Assembly (NCBI GenBank): GCA_028554755.1
Contig: JAPTOF010000029.1
Span: 124,001 to 188,000 of the forward strand
Origin: Cordia subcordata
Lineage: Eukaryota; Streptophyta; Magnoliopsida; Boraginales; Cordiaceae
Reading direction: 5' to 3'
DNA length: 64,000 bases
Numbering within the stretch: position 1 is the stretch's first letter; each line of letters begins with the position of its first letter. A model generated the notes under the pieces. That model was not told the origin of the DNA and did not search any database. It saw only the letters and a program-made list of their open reading frames with translations. Made by a program: the position numbers and the translations under genes. Positions 1-11,583 of the stretch are shown piece after piece.

Positions 1-345
1 AATATTCAATTTTTTTTTAAAAAAAAGACTATTATATCATTTAAGTTACATATTAAACATGATAAAATAGTTGATTAATATAATTAAATGAAAAGAAAGA
101 GAACAAAAAAAAAAGAAGAAGAAATCTATATAATATCTATATCTATATATCTATATATGTACTCTTGCAAGTGTAATTTGCAAAATGCAGAAGTCATCAA
201 TATTCAATTTTTTTTAAAAAATTATTACATCATTTAAGTTACATATTAAACATGATAAAATAGTTGATTAATATAGTCAAACAAAAAGAAAGAGAGCAAA
301 AAAGAAAAAAGAAATCTATATAATATCTATATCTATATATCTATA
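1..345. repeat. Direct duplication, AT-rich, offset 198 bp
   Basis: Two copies of a roughly 150-bp AT-rich block, starting near 3 and 201, share the same order of landmarks: a T-run, a conserved middle with 'acatattaaacatgataaaa', an A/G-rich stretch, and a run of 'atctatatat' units. The second copy has small indels. No coding potential is seen. It may be the end of a mobile element or a local tandem duplication. Confidence 0.75.
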
Positions 346-960
346 TATAACAATAGTTATAAAGTTATATCTCATATTTTTTAATGTCATAGGCTTATCA
401 CATTCATGTTTTAAGTGGTGCCACATGTCATGTTTTTATGATTCATTTTTGTCAATTTATTTATGAAATAATTACCACTTAATACAAAAAATTTAAAAAA
501 ATTGCTACAATTTTCACCATTTTCTTCTTTCTTTTTTCCCAAATTAATTGTCATTGTTTCAAAATATCTAAATCAATTTCAATAATTTTAAAAAATAATC
601 AATTTAATTTCTATTTTAAAATTTTAATAATATATCACTTAAATAATGTAGCACAATTATCTTCTCTAATTTTAAATATTTATTAAATAAAATATGTGAA
701 TATTCTCAAGTCATCATAAGAAAATAATTCATATATCATATCAAATTTAAAGAATTTTTATAGAAAGGTATAAAACAAACAAAAAGCTTTAATAGATCCA
801 TGCACTTTGGAGATCTAATGATTTTAATTTTGCAAACCTTATCATAGAGTTTAGATAGTCGGTCAACTAATTATACATGACTATTTATTACACCCAAAAT
901 TATATCAAAGTAAGTCCTAAATCTATTATTTATATGATATATAATCTATAATATTATATA
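346..960. other. AT-rich intergenic DNA, nothing recognised
   Basis: Very AT-rich sequence without a long open frame, clear repeats or a recognisable element end. I see nothing functional in it. Confidence 0.5.
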
Positions 961-1600
961 TGTTGGAAATGAATGAGAAATTAAAGATTTTCTCATTATT
1001 ATTTTGAGACATTTGGCCTCCTTATTAACTTGGATATGAATTCCAAAGGATTATGAGACCTTTGAAATTTCTCCATTATCTTGGGTTATTATTTTGAGAT
1101 TTTACAACTCTTGAAATTCAATCATGAATGTAATATTGAAGGTTTGATATCTTCTAATACCTATATATAGTGGTTTTTAGCAAGGTATACAATACACCAA
1201 GAAGCATGTAGTTAGTTAGAATATATAGTTTTGTATAATTCTAGCATTTGTACTTTCATATAGTAGAGAGAGTTCAAATATTGAAAATATCAGAATTTAT
1301 CTAGGCAAATTATTTGAGATTAGGCAAAAACCATTCAAGAGAGCGTCTTAGAGAATTTGAAGTTGGAGACACTTGTTGTAAATATTATAAAATTTTTCTA
1401 TTTAAACTACTTCAAATTTCATTACATGGTAAAATATTTTTGAGTTTTTGAGAATTATGCTCTTCTCTGAAAATAAGAAATAAAATTATAAGATTGATAC
1501 ATATGGAGCATTTTGAGAATATATTCTTTTCTCAAATTAAGAAATAAAATTCAAAGATTGATATGTGCGAAGCACAGGCCTCGAGATATCTGGTTCTTTA
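961..1600 (+). repeat. Possible Ty1/copia LTR fragment
   Basis: The stretch opens with TGTTGGAAATG, a common plant copia LTR start, and has a TATA-like 'cctatatatag' about 200 bp in. Near 1445-1570 a block with 'aagaaataaaatt' is duplicated (copies at 1475 and 1539, period 64). No PBS or matching second LTR was found, so this is only a resemblance. Confidence 0.3.
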
Positions 1601-1683
1601 TGTAACTGATAATTTTTTAGATAACACACATAGGTATCTTAATTAGATAGGTGGGGACCACATAGAAGATATTTATGCTCTAT

Positions 1684-1790
1684 TTTTTATGATCTTATTT
1701 TAATATGCTTATTCTATTAAAATGAGGGTACATATTATAAAATTTAAAACATCTTATCATATGCATCCTATGAAAATTCAAACAAACATA
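1684..1790 (+). repeat. MITE-like end, same family as 11,584-11,856
   Basis: The sequence around 'tgatcttattttaa' and the next 90 bases, including 'attaaaatgag' and a 'gcatccta' block, matches the left part of the MITE at 11.6 kb. The expected right terminal repeat is not found nearby, so this looks like a truncated copy. Confidence 0.4.
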
Positions 1791-1995
1791 TGAAATGTGT
1801 GTGCGTGTGTATATGCACATTTATAATCATAATAATTGGTGTTATATGACTTGTGGCTAAGGATATTTTTGAAAAATAATTTAAGATTCTCAAAAATATC
1901 ATTTTTAAACCAAACACAACAAGTTAACATTCCTAGGAATATCTTAAAGTATTCCCAGAAATGTTTTTAACATATTAAACAATTTTAGTAATATT

Positions 1996-2042
1996 CTCGA
2001 GAATCACATTCGAATCATATTCCTAAGAATGTGATTCTTGAG
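1996..2042. repeat. 16-bp inverted repeat (hairpin), possible MITE remnant
   Basis: Arms at 1996-2011 (ctcgagaatcacattc) and 2027-2042 (gaatgtgattcttgag) pair at 15 of 16 positions around a 15-base spacer. Similar 'cattcctaggaat' palindromes lie just upstream. Short symmetrical repeats like this are typical of decayed hAT-like MITEs, but no target duplication was recognised. Confidence 0.5.
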
Positions 2043-2465
2043 AATGACTTTTCATTTCTTGAACCGACACCCCCTTGAGTTTTCCAATTTTTGTGTACGA
2101 TGGGTTAAACTAAAATTGTGATTAACAATCATGTATTCTCAGACGTCTCATCATTAGAAAAACAATCATGTATTCTCAGGCATCCTGTCATAAAAAAAAA
2201 ATACAAAGAAGAAGCCACATGTTTTCAAAGATCATAAACTCTCAATCAAATTTTTGTATATGGATCAAGATATGCTTCAGCTTTATTTTCTATCTCGATA
2301 ATTTGACATGAGTAAGGTCTTGGTGAAATTAGATTTTTATCAATAAAATTTTTGTTCAAGAATCATGTTTTCACTGAATGTATAAACTTCCATTTCCTCT
2401 TGATATTGTGCTTAAACAAGTCCGCTCAATTTGTTGAAGGTGACAGAATATTCTGTAAGGAACGG
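2043..2465. other. Unassigned sequence with a short tandem repeat
   Basis: No element or gene is recognised. The 18-base string 'acaatcatgtattctcag' occurs twice with period about 36, near 2126 and 2162. Confidence 0.5.
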
Positions 2466-2971
2466 TGTTGAGGAAATTCTAATATTCGCTAAATTTTATC
2501 ATTCAATTTTATCATTCTTGGGTAGCTTAGTTCTATATATAGTACTAGATGAGTAAGACCCAATTCTTGAACCTTTTTCATATTTCTCTCTCTTGGTGTG
2601 TGTGCACATTTTTTACACACTAGCACCATGAACACACACTAGATCTATTTTCCTTATTTTAGCCTATTATTTACCTTGTCCATTATATAGCTAAGTGTAT
2701 TTTAGTTATAGAGAAAGGGATATAATGGAGAAAACCACAAGAAAGCTATTTCGTGGAAGATTCAATGCAAAGAAGCCATTAGCTTTTGAATCACGCATCA
2801 AAGGTAATGATTTCCTGCTAGATCTTGAGTATTAATGCTTAATGTTTTATTCTCCATGTGTGTTTTACTATTCTCCGCTACTGTATGTTAATACTGGGTT
2901 TAGATTTTTAAAATTTGGAGCACTTATTAGTATAGTAATAGCATATTGGATCCAAAAAGTGGTATCAAAAC
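2466..2971 (+). repeat. Putative Ty1/copia LTR with degenerate PBS
   Basis: A TGTTGAGG start near 2466, a TATA-like 'ctatatatagtac' near 2530 and an end near 2953 (ggatcca) are followed, five bases later, by TGGTATCAAAAC at 2960-2971. That is two mismatches from the initiator-Met-tRNA primer site TGGTATCAGAGC. This matches a short (~490 bp) copia LTR plus PBS. No gag follows: the downstream sequence belongs to a gypsy LTR, so only this end survives. Confidence 0.4.
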
Positions 2972-2999
2972 ATAGGTACTGATATGAGATCGGATCATA

Positions 3000-3391
3000 C
3001 CCACAATATACTGGAATGGGATTGGGTCCTTCCTGTAACCTTGTCAGGAACCCCTCGATAAGGAATCTTTGTGGTCGGGTTGACCGACCGCCCGATCAGG
3101 GTCACAATAGCTAATGTCAGGCTGTACGGTCGAGATTAGACGACACGTATCCTCTTCTCCTAACCTAAAAATAGGACCCTTTGATTCCAGATATGGTAAT
3201 TCATCCATTCTCTTTTTCAACTCCCTAAAACTTACCCTTTAGAGAAATATTGACTTAGGCATTGAAGGTTCTTTGGGCAGTACCACACCAGTGCTTAGCT
3301 TTCTTTATCCTATAGGTTGAATCCACCAGAGCGGTCATCAGAGTCTTTTATTTGATTCATTTCTGGATCAGATTGGCACCGTTTGTGGGAA
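3000..3391 (+). repeat. 3' part of a Tat-like Ty3/gypsy LTR and its PBS
   Basis: The block ends 'ttctggatca' at 3370 and is followed directly by TTGGCACCGTTTGTGGGAA (3373-3391), the leader/PBS signature of Tat-lineage Ty3/gypsy elements. An A/T-rich TATA-like stretch lies near 3165, and a GTCGACC-type GC-rich patch near 3080 resembles the patches in other LTRs of this window. The 5' end of the LTR is not identifiable and is probably lost at the junction with the copia LTR just upstream. Confidence 0.6.
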
Positions 3392-3420
3392 TCGATTTAG
3401 TACTTCCATTGAGTTCACAT

Positions 3421-4172
3421 GGCTATCACGCAAAGCCAAGCTGCTAGTGAGTTTCACGCTGAAGACGGAGAAGATAGGGAACAACAGTAGACTCAACAAG
3501 CACCACCACCTAGGCCACATTCACAAGCTCCCAAAAATTGCCCTTAGCCATCAAATAACCAACCACTGAACCCTTCAACTTTAACCCATCTTCTTTTATC
3601 GCAACACAAGTGACAAACATGGCAGTGTTGCCTTGCTCTCCAACTCAAATAGCAGTAATAGCGAATATGTTCACTAATATCCAGAGCTACATGAGCCAAA
3701 TATTTCCTCAACAAACCCAGCCATATATTTCCTCAACAAACCCAGTCATTTACTTAGCTATTTACCTTCTCTTTTTTGAATCTAATACCATCAACAAATA
3801 GTGGAGCCTACACTCACATACAACAACCTCCTACCAGACCCCTTTTGATATGTAAGAAGAGTCACTATGCTAGGGCGATACATCTTTTAAACCCCTGGCA
3901 ATAGCCATGGCTTCCACACAAATTGTTCCTAAACCGTAGCCAATTCAAACTATAAATGTTGAAGAGTTTGAAAATAGTCCCTCGTCAGAGGAGATCATTA
4001 AGAAGCCAATGCCAAGAGACTTCATAATCCCGAAGTTACCATATTATGATGGCTCAGGTGATCCAGCTGGCCACGTGTCAATAATTAATCATAAGATACT
4101 ATTTCACAATGCCACTGACACTGCCCGATGTAAGGTGTTCCTCACTACACTAGTGGGGTCTATGCAAACATG
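3421..4172 (+). pseudogene. gag: Tat-like Ty3/gypsy gag, broken
   Basis: Gag begins at the ATG at 3421, 30 bases after the PBS, and is stopped by TAG after 23 codons. The conserved part is 3961-4172, where the frame carries the retrotransposon gag signature of a Tat-type element: a 'PKLPYYDGSGDP' motif, a histidine five residues later, then 'FLTTLVGS..TW'. The frame then enters a (CATACA)n microsatellite and stops. Everything after the first ~60 residues of the gag domain is missing, so no capsid can be made. A 25-bp direct repeat (3700, 3725) also disturbs the middle. The lineage call rests on motif resemblance only. Confidence 0.75.
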
Positions 4173-4222
4173 GTATATATATACATACACACATACACAT
4201 ACACATACACACACATACAAGC
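4172..4222. repeat. (CATACA)n microsatellite at an element junction
   Basis: About 50 bases of TA/CATACA repeats separate the truncated Tat-like gag from the truncated G3 3' LTR. Both neighbours lose their normal continuation here, so the repeat marks a breakpoint. Confidence 0.8.
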
Positions 4223-5073
4223 CAATGAAATCCCATAACAAAGAGTATGAAAATCAACCCATTACACAAGTTTAGTCACCCTAATCTATCTACTCAAGTA
4301 TAAGATAAAAGTGAATGAAAGAGGGTTGAGAAAACTCCTCTTCCATCCTTGCTTGTTTCTCTACAAACTTGAGCAAATCCTCGCCAAATGATGTTTTAAC
4401 CCTCCAAAATTATCTTAGATCTAAGATTGTATGTGTGTTAATATGTGTATTGAAGGTGGGTGAAGGTAGGGTTTTTTGTGTGTGTGATGGGTGTGTGAAT
4501 GGGAGGTGAAAAAAGATTCAAAATCTACTCAAAAAAGGTTGAAATGGGGCTTAAGTAGTGTAGCAACACAACCAACTAGGGGCCTTGGTCGATCAAAAGG
4601 CCCAAATGGACTGAGTTTCTGTTTTGGTCAATCACCCTGAGGTCGACCGACCCAAATGGGATTAGTTTCTATTTTGGCTGATCGACCGACCCGAGAAAGG
4701 AAATCCACCGCCCAGGTCAGAATCCTGGCCAATTTTCTCACATTGCGTCCATTTTGTCTCGGTTGCTCTTATCTTCACCCGCTTGCTTCCAAAGCACCTT
4801 TTACGATTCTCTCACATCTTAAACACCTTGAGCTTAACTACAACATCAATTCTCCATCAATTCAAGTCCTGAGCTTTTGACCTAACTTCCCCAAACACGA
4901 GAAATAAGCATGCATTAATGTAGTGTTTGTCTTTAAACTCAACAATATACAATTGTATGCACTTAGGATAATCTCTAGCATATGTACTATACTAATGCAT
5001 CTATTAAAGCTCAAAACAGCTCTTAAATGTGGATAAATGATGATGCGAACACACACAAAAACACAACACATCA
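4175..5073 (-). repeat. G3 3' LTR (first ~900 bp), family A
   Basis: On the minus strand it starts TGATGTGTTGTG at 5073, directly after a purine tract. The order of blocks matches the plus-strand copy at 34,903: start, GTCGACC-type patch (here decayed, 4585-4700), a C/T-rich stretch, then 'tgtaatgggtt'. Full family A copies are about 2.1 kb, so over half is missing. Confidence 0.8.
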
Positions 5074-5092
5074 ACCCCTCAAACCTTCTCCT
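5074..5092 (-). other. Polypurine tract of G3
   Basis: The minus strand reads GGAGAAGGTTTGAGGGGT immediately before the LTR start. The same tract, slightly altered, precedes the G2 3' LTR at 53,151. It would prime plus-strand DNA synthesis. Confidence 0.8.
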
Positions 5093-6474
5093 TGCTTGTC
5101 CCTAAGCAAGCCTAGCCCTTACATTTGTTTCTAGGCTGATGCAAAAAGTTACATAAAGGATTGACTCATTATCAAGGTTAGCCTAAGAAGCATGAAGGGG
5201 TCATTCCTATTGTGAAGAGATTCCAAAGCCTCTTTGGATCCTTCATCTACTTATAAAGGGCCTTGAACCTTGTGGGAACCTCCCTAGTAGCCAAATTGCC
5301 ACAAGCCGAGGATTCTAACTCATGCACATGGGAGGTTGATATTTCGTACTCTATAGACTAATCATGGCCTCCCTAACATGCATAAAAACTCAAAGACAAG
5401 AAGATAAAGAATAAACAAATGCAATGGCTTATAAAAGCCTTATTCACACATATACAAAGAGGATAGATTGTGCTAAGTTCACATTGTGTTACTTATGCAC
5501 TTATTTACAGAACTTTTTAGTGCTTTTGGCTTTTTTTTCCTCTTTTCCAATATTTTTCAACTTTTTAACTTATTTTCTTATCTTTTTGCACCATTTTTGC
5601 CTTTTTCAATTTTTTTGGATTTTTCATACTTTGCATTGCATAATAAGAAGAAAAGAAAAAGAAAGGCTAAAGCACATAAAAAAGAATCATTCAAGGAAGG
5701 GACACTCACATCAATAACCCTTTTTCTTTCTTCAATATTTCCTACAAAATCATGGGGTAGCTACAAAGGGCATTCTTAAAGGTACTCACTCCCACAACTT
5801 TCAAGAGCATCCCCTTCAAGACCCAGTTTTCAATCCACTCCATTCACTTCCCACAATGCTTCTCGTATTCAACAATCAATAAAGTCAATCACAATAGCCA
5901 ACACAAGATCAACCAAGAAATAAACAACTCTATCTGCATCAAAATTGAAAATTTTTCATCATTTTTAACCAAATAATGCAATCTACCCTAAGAAAAATAC
6001 AAAACAATAAGAACAAACACCACACCCTCAAACCTAAACTTTGTTATCCTTAAGCAAATAGAGTAAAGCACATAAACAAGCAAATTAGTACCACAAAGCA
6101 AGTAAGGGTGGTGGGGTTAGGGTAGAAACATAGGGAACAAGTGGAGAAAGGTTCAAAGCTCTTGATGCCAATGATAAATCACTATACTACCAACCCTGTG
6201 ACTCATAAACCAGCAACACCTACAAAGAAAACAAGGTTAGTAGCATTGCCTATGCAAGTTTGCATTGGTATGTGCAATAATAAGCAGCAGTGTATCTTAT
6301 GGGACAAAGGATTGAGATTCAGCACTTTGGTATGGGTGAAAGAAAATGAAAGAAAAAGAAAGAAAACTAAAAGAAAGGAAAACGAAACAAGTGCAAAATT
6401 GCAAAATTTAACCTAGGTTGGCTCCTAGTAGCGCTAACTACCACACTATCAGCCAGGCGATCACCAACTCGTCT
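5093..6474 (-). other. 3' untranslated region of G3
   Basis: About 1.4 kb between the integrase stop and the PPT. It aligns by eye with the region 53,170-54,600 of G2, including a long T/A-rich stretch, the block around 'ggatagattgtgctaagttc', and a 'cctcctagcagcgct'-like segment near its integrase side. Short hydrophobic frames on the other strand come from T-runs and are not genes. Confidence 0.7.
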
Positions 6475-7620
6475 TCAACCTCCATAAATGGGGTCTTGAA
6501 GCATCAAAACCTTTACACAAGCCATGCTCAGATCATATGCATGTTTCAAGCGCTGCTTGTTTACTGTTATCTCTCGGCCATCCTTTAAGTCCTTGGTTTT
6601 GACTGCTCCAGAAGGGTAGGCAACCAACACTTCATATGGACTATCCTATTTTGACTTAAGGTTACTTGGAAAGAGCTTTAAACGTGAGTTAAACAACCAA
6701 ACTTCATTGGAAGGAGAGAATGATTTCTTAGAAATGTGTTTATCATGAATTCTCTTCATCTTATCCTTATAAAGCTTAACGTTCTCACACGCCTCAAATC
6801 TAAGCTCCTCTAACTCTGCTATGTCAAGCCTCTTTTTCTCACCCGCTTTTGCCAAATCAAAGTTTAAGGCCTTGATTGCCCAATAAACCCTATGCTCAAG
6901 TTCTACTAGCAAGTGACAAGTTTTTCCATAAGCCAACCTATACGGAGACATACCAATGGGAGTCTTAAAAGTAGTATGGTAGGCCCATAAAGCGTCATTC
7001 AACGTAATAAACAAATCTCTACTATCTGGCCTAACCGTTTGCTCTAAAATGTGCTTGATCTCCCTAATGGACACCTCTACTTGTCCACTAGTTTGCGAGT
7101 GGTAAGGAGTAGCTACTTTATGGGTGACCAAATATCTCTTCAACAAGGCCTCTAAAGTCCTATGGTGAAAATGCAAACCCCTGCCACTAATCAAGACCCT
7201 AGGGACTCAAAATCTAGAGAAAATGTTCTCTTTAGTGAATTTCACCACGACTCTATGGTCATTAGCATGTGTGATAATAGTTTCAACCCATTTGGACACA
7301 TAGTCTATAGCGACTAAAATGTATTGGTACCCAAAAGAAGGTGGAAATAGACCCGCGAAATCTATACCCTAAACATCAAATAACTAACATGAAAGAATAG
7401 GGGATAAAGGCATCATGTTTCTAGTAGAGATGGACCTGAATTGTTGACGTTTACAATACTATTGGGCATCCTTAAAGAGAGCCGGCCAAAATAATCCACA
7501 TTGTAAGACCCTTGTGGCAGTTTTTTTCCACTAAATGACCTCCACATCTTTCATTGTGACACATACTCAACACACTTTTGAACTCGTTCTCAGGTACATA
7601 TCGACGAGTCACTTGAGTTG
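6475..7620 (-). pseudogene. pol: G3 integrase, inactive
   Basis: The integrase region reads on the minus strand from about 7620 to a TGA at 6475. Visible parts are a decayed zinc-binding/linker segment, the first catalytic region (GIDF followed by YILVAIDYVSKWVE), then '[12 protein letters not shown]' with the catalytic glutamate, and an Athila-like C-terminus ending 'QDPIYGG'. The second catalytic aspartate is lost: where relatives have SD.GTHF this copy reads SGRGLHF. Stops occur around 7200 and at about 6646, the latter a TAG inside otherwise conserved sequence. There is no chromodomain, in keeping with Athila. Frame 6646-7194 is the longest open piece. Confidence 0.85.
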
Positions 7621-8310
7621 TACACACTTTAACAAGATAAGCATCCTTCCAAATGAAATGCTCACTTGTGCTAAGAACCTATCTCTCTCTCTTTTCTCCT
7701 AATGGGAGGGAAAATGTCTTATGGCAAGATAATTGACAATGTCAGCAAATCACAGTGTATATAAGAGATGGTAAACAATTGTTCCTTGGGCAAAGAATCA
7801 CAAAAAGGAGAAGGGTCGTTAGAAGATTCATTAACAAGTTGGGAAAGGTGATCCAGTAACTAAATTCTCACTACTCTTTTTATCCCTGATCTCAGTGTCA
7901 AACTCTTGAAGAAAGTGCAAGCACCTAATCAAGCAGGGCTTAGACTCTTTCTTAGATGGCAAATACCTCAACGCCATATGATCAGCGTAGACAGTCACTT
8001 TGGACCTTAGAATGTACGACCTAAACTTGTCAAGGGGGAAGACAACTGCTAGAAGCTCTTTCTCTTTGGTGGTTTATTTCTTTTGGGCTTCAGAGTTTTA
8101 CTACCATAATACACTACATGGGGCAACTTATCCTTCCTTTGGCCTAAAACAGCTCCTATCACATAATCGGGTGCATCACACATAACCTTAAATGAGAGAC
8201 TGTAGTCAAGTGGCTAGATGATTAAGGAGGTAGACAATAAGGATTTAAGTCTATCAAAAGCCTTAGCACATTCGTCATTGAACTCAAATGGGATGTCCTG
8301 TGCTAAGAGC
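7621..8310 (-). pseudogene. pol: G3 RNase H remnant
   Basis: Between RT and integrase, the minus strand holds scraps of the RNase H domain: a 'VIGAVLGQRKDKLPHVVYYGSKTL' segment split by substitutions near 8050-8190, and tether sequence after it. Several deletions relative to G1 (62,300-62,730) are evident because the region is shorter and frames change often. No intact active site can be traced. Confidence 0.65.
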
Positions 8311-9594
8311 CTAGACAAAGGTCTGTGCAATGTGGCTAAAATCCTTGATAAACCTATGGTAGAATCCTACATGCCCTAGAAAAGATCTAACATCCTTAAC
8401 ACACTTTGGGACAAGCAATTTCTTAATTAATTCTACCTTAGCTGGGTCAACTTGAATGCCACTAGATGAGACTACATACCCAAAACTATCTCCTGTTGTA
8501 CCATGAAGTGGGATTTCTCCCAACTCAACACCAAGTTCTTCTCCACACAACGGTCTAAGACTAAGGAGAGGTGACTCAAGCACTCATCAAAACTATCACC
8601 AGAGACCGAGAAATCACTCATGAATATCTCTAAATGTATCTTAATCATGTCACGAAAAATGGCCATCATATACCTCTGAAATATTGCTGGGGCATGACAT
8701 AGACGAAAAGGCATCCTCCTATAAGCAAAAGCATCATAGAGATAAGTAAATGTGGTCTTCTACTAGTCCTTAGGAAACACGAGGATTTGATTATAACCCG
8801 AATAGCCATCTAGAAAACAATAGTGGCTAGCCCAGCTACTCTATCTACGATTTGGTCTAGAAAAGGCAACGAAAAATAATCCTTCCTAGTTTTGGAGTTG
8901 AGCTTTCTATAGCCAATACAAACACTCCAACCTGTGGGAGTACATGTAGGGATAAGCTTTCCTCTCTCATTGTCAACCACCGTGATCCCGGACTTCTTAG
9001 GGACTACTTGCACCGGACTAACCCACTCACTATTAGGATAGAGATCGGATAAATAATACCTGCATCTAAAAGCTTAATGATCTTTTCCTTCACTACTTCA
9101 CTCATATATGGGTTTAGCCTCCTTTGCCTCTCCCTAGAAGGAACAACTCCATCCTTAAGGTGAATACAATGTATGCAAACCGAAGGATCTATACCTCTCA
9201 AATCATCAAATTTCCACCCAATAGCCTTCATATGTTTCCTAAGAACCTCTAATAGATGCTCCTCATGCTCTCTAGAAAGATTGGAATCTATGATAACTAG
9301 AAGGGCCTCACTAGGGCCTAGGAAAGCATATTTCAAATGCTCAAGAAGGGGTTTGAGCTCTAAAGATGGGCTAGGCTCAACCAAGGAGGACTCAACCTCA
9401 ACATTGTCAATAGGGATATCACTAGAATCAAGAGTAGAAGGATTAACCTCAAGTGACTTGTCAATCAAGGAATCCTCAACTAAGGAGGTGGAAGCTACAC
9501 ATTTCCGCTCTAAGGTCTCCAAATCAAAGCTAGACTGCAATTCCTCAAATCTTCTCCATCGGTCATGGTTCTCTTTACAAAGTCCTTGGAACAA
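8311..9594 (-). pseudogene. pol: G3 reverse transcriptase, inactive
   Basis: RT reads in several overlapping frames. The N-terminal part (9594-9004) holds the linker, 'RRLNP.MSEVVKEKIIKLLDAGIIYPIS' and the start of the fingers. 'VPKKSG...PTGWSVCIGYRKLNS' and 'LPFLDQI' follow at 9013-8810. The palm with 'MPFRLCHAPAIFQRYM' lies at 8714-8472. At the active site, where G1 has FMDDF, this copy has FMSDF, so one of the paired aspartates is gone. A frameshift separates the 'DGYSGYNQ' block from its neighbours. The C-terminal connection (KVELIKKLLVPKCVKDVRSFLGH) is conserved. This RT cannot be active. Confidence 0.88.
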
Positions 9595-9933
9595 GAATTA
9601 ATAACATCCACTCTAAAGCACTCTTCTCCATCCTCTTCTCCTATTATACTAGCCGTATTCACCGCCTTGGCAACCTTTATAATAGAGCTTAATTTCCCAA
9701 TTTTCATCTGTAATAACCCCAACCTACAATGAATAATAGCATCTACAGTAGCAAGGAAAGGGTAACCTAAAAAGACGGGTGTAGAGTTGTGACCCAAATC
9801 CATATCTAATAAATACTATGAAGTTAATAGGGTACACGAACTCACCTACTTGGACCATAACATCCTCTACCACACCTTAGGTCTATGCTCCGACCTATCA
9901 GCTAACTGAAGAGTAACATGTGTAGGGGACAAC
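9510..9933 (-). pseudogene. pol: G3 aspartic protease C-terminal part
   Basis: The minus frame from 9803 holds the end of a retropepsin-like domain, with the 'VFLGYPFLATVDAIIHCRLGLLQMKIG' segment that matches the G1 protease at 60,755. Upstream, to 9933, the sequence still resembles the middle of the domain (PTHVTLQLADRS) but is interrupted by TAG and frame changes. The catalytic DLG/DSG segment lies beyond the C2 insertion and is absent. The frame continues into a poorly conserved linker towards RT. Confidence 0.82.
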
Positions 9934-11435
9934 TATTAGGAATAGTGTCCTAAAGTTAGTCATCTATTATATTTCTAGAATTGTTCACATACGGGTTATC
10001 TTAATAATATTTGGCCATTACATCATAGCACACCATCTTCTCTTATTTTGATCATGATGTAGTTCCTTAGAACAACTGTATGGGATCATGTGAAAGAGGC
10101 TTGATTTGGTTGTTCTTAAAATCTGTTCGTAACTAAATGATGGAATTTGTACTAGGACGTCATTTCCTACAAGTAGAGGTTATTGTCTGTCACATGGGTT
10201 GGTTATCATCATGACCAATGGGTGTTGGGACACTGGTATGACACACAAGAAAGGCATGGAGACACTCTTACTGAACATGACTCGCTTACAAGCACCTTAT
10301 GGTACTTACCTTGCTTGTGATGCACATGGTTGTAGTATTCCGTTTGACCTAAGACTGCCATAGAGGCTTACATATTACTCCTCGTACTTTGGTGCTGGAA
10401 TACCCGAATTTATAATTTGGTGAAGAAGGGTTACTGGGTACAAGAAAGTGTTGTGAAGTCTATGTGCAGGACAAGATAGGATTGGTCTGCTCTGGGTATT
10501 GGGAGAATGATGTTCCACCTAGTCCGAACTCATTAAGTCTTTGGCCAAAGCTTTCTACTTGATGTGTCACAGTATCATGACGAGTCATGACAAGTTTGGG
10601 ACTTAATATGAAATAACTAATTAAGGGTTTGACAATTAACTATGCTCCTAGAGTTGTTTTGAAATATTGAGGGGCATAGGGGATCTACCGTAGTGCCCAG
10701 GTTCATTGATATTGCCTTGCAATCTTTCAGCATATTCAAATGCCGGGAACCATTGCTAGATGGTATCTCTGATTAGTACAAAGATTGTCCTTGTATTACC
10801 AACTTAAGTTTGAACCTACAGAGTCACACAAACGGTCGAGAATTTTATTGATGGATTGGTCTATTATATTTAATTTAATCTTTCCATTATTTAATTGCGA
10901 GTTAAATGAAAGGAATTAATAAGTAATATTTTTGAATATTTAGTTAAGAATTAAATACTTAATATTAATTATTAAGAGGTCACAAAATTAATTTCATCTA
11001 TTTTCTGCTAGCACAAAAAATGTGGCATGAATTAAATCTTGGGCTAAATGGGTTAAAAATTAAATAGTGATTTAATTTCAAATTGGGCTAAAAAGGTTTG
11101 GGCCCAATTGGGTTAGAGGAATTGAGCCTGGGATTTGTGAAGGCCTAACTCTTTTTATTTTATAAAAGGAGAGGTATTCTACATTTTTCATTTTTTTCAT
11201 CAGCTTTTCAGAGATAAATAAAACCCTCCTCCTCCCAAAAGAAAATGGTACCCTCCATTAGTAAACTTTGGCTGCATGAGAAGAGGAAGAAGATCAAGCT
11301 TCCGCAAGGCTTCACATCATGAACACATATTCGCGTCACGAATGTCAAGGTATTCATCATGTTCTTTGTGAAATTTTAATTTACAAGAGCCTGATCCTGG
11401 AAGAATCCTTGAATAAGTTTTGCAGAATTTCTTCA
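9934..11435 (+). repeat. C2 5' LTR (1.5 kb)
   Basis: Begins TATTAGGAATAG (decayed TGTTAGG) and ends 'ttcttca' at 11,435, just before the PBS. Block order matches the C1 LTRs at 24,434 and 46,749 over the whole length. A TATA-like 'tttattttataaaagga' near 11,152 lies about 280 bp before the LTR end and may mark its transcription start. Confidence 0.85.
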
Positions 11436-11437
11436 AT

Positions 11438-11449
11438 TGGTATAAGAGC
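11438..11449 (+). other. C2 primer-binding site
   Basis: TGGTATAAGAGC differs at one base from TGGTATCAGAGC, complementary to the 3' end of initiator-Met tRNA. It lies two bases after the LTR end. Confidence 0.85.
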
Positions 11450-11583
11450 CAAAACTCTTTTATGTGTTTTTCATGATTTTGTTGCACAATTCTTAAATAT
11501 CTATGTGTATATTTGATACACACATGATTAGTCAACTAAACTTTTTTTTTCTTGTTGTCTGCCTTTTCTCTCTTTTGTCTTTT

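Larger units (their letters stand above)
4175..9933 (-). mobile_element. G3: Athila-like Ty3/gypsy element, truncated at both ends
   Basis: On the minus strand the order is protease, reverse transcriptase, RNase H remnant, integrase, long 3' untranslated region, polypurine tract and 3' LTR, the classic Ty3/gypsy layout. The 5' side (LTR, gag, start of protease) is cut off by insertion of copia C2 at 9,934. The 3' LTR is cut at the microsatellite at 4.2 kb. RT and IN motifs are closest to G1 at 60.7-64 kb, which lies on the opposite strand. Confidence 0.88.

Noticed and set aside
5424..5779. Hydrophobic plus-strand frames suggesting a small membrane protein
   Set aside because: They arise from T-runs in the G3 3' UTR; the homologous region of G2 (53.5-53.7 kb) has no matching frame.
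9173..9601. 142-codon plus-strand frame
   Set aside because: It is the complement of the G3 RT/linker coding strand and has no recognisable content of its own.
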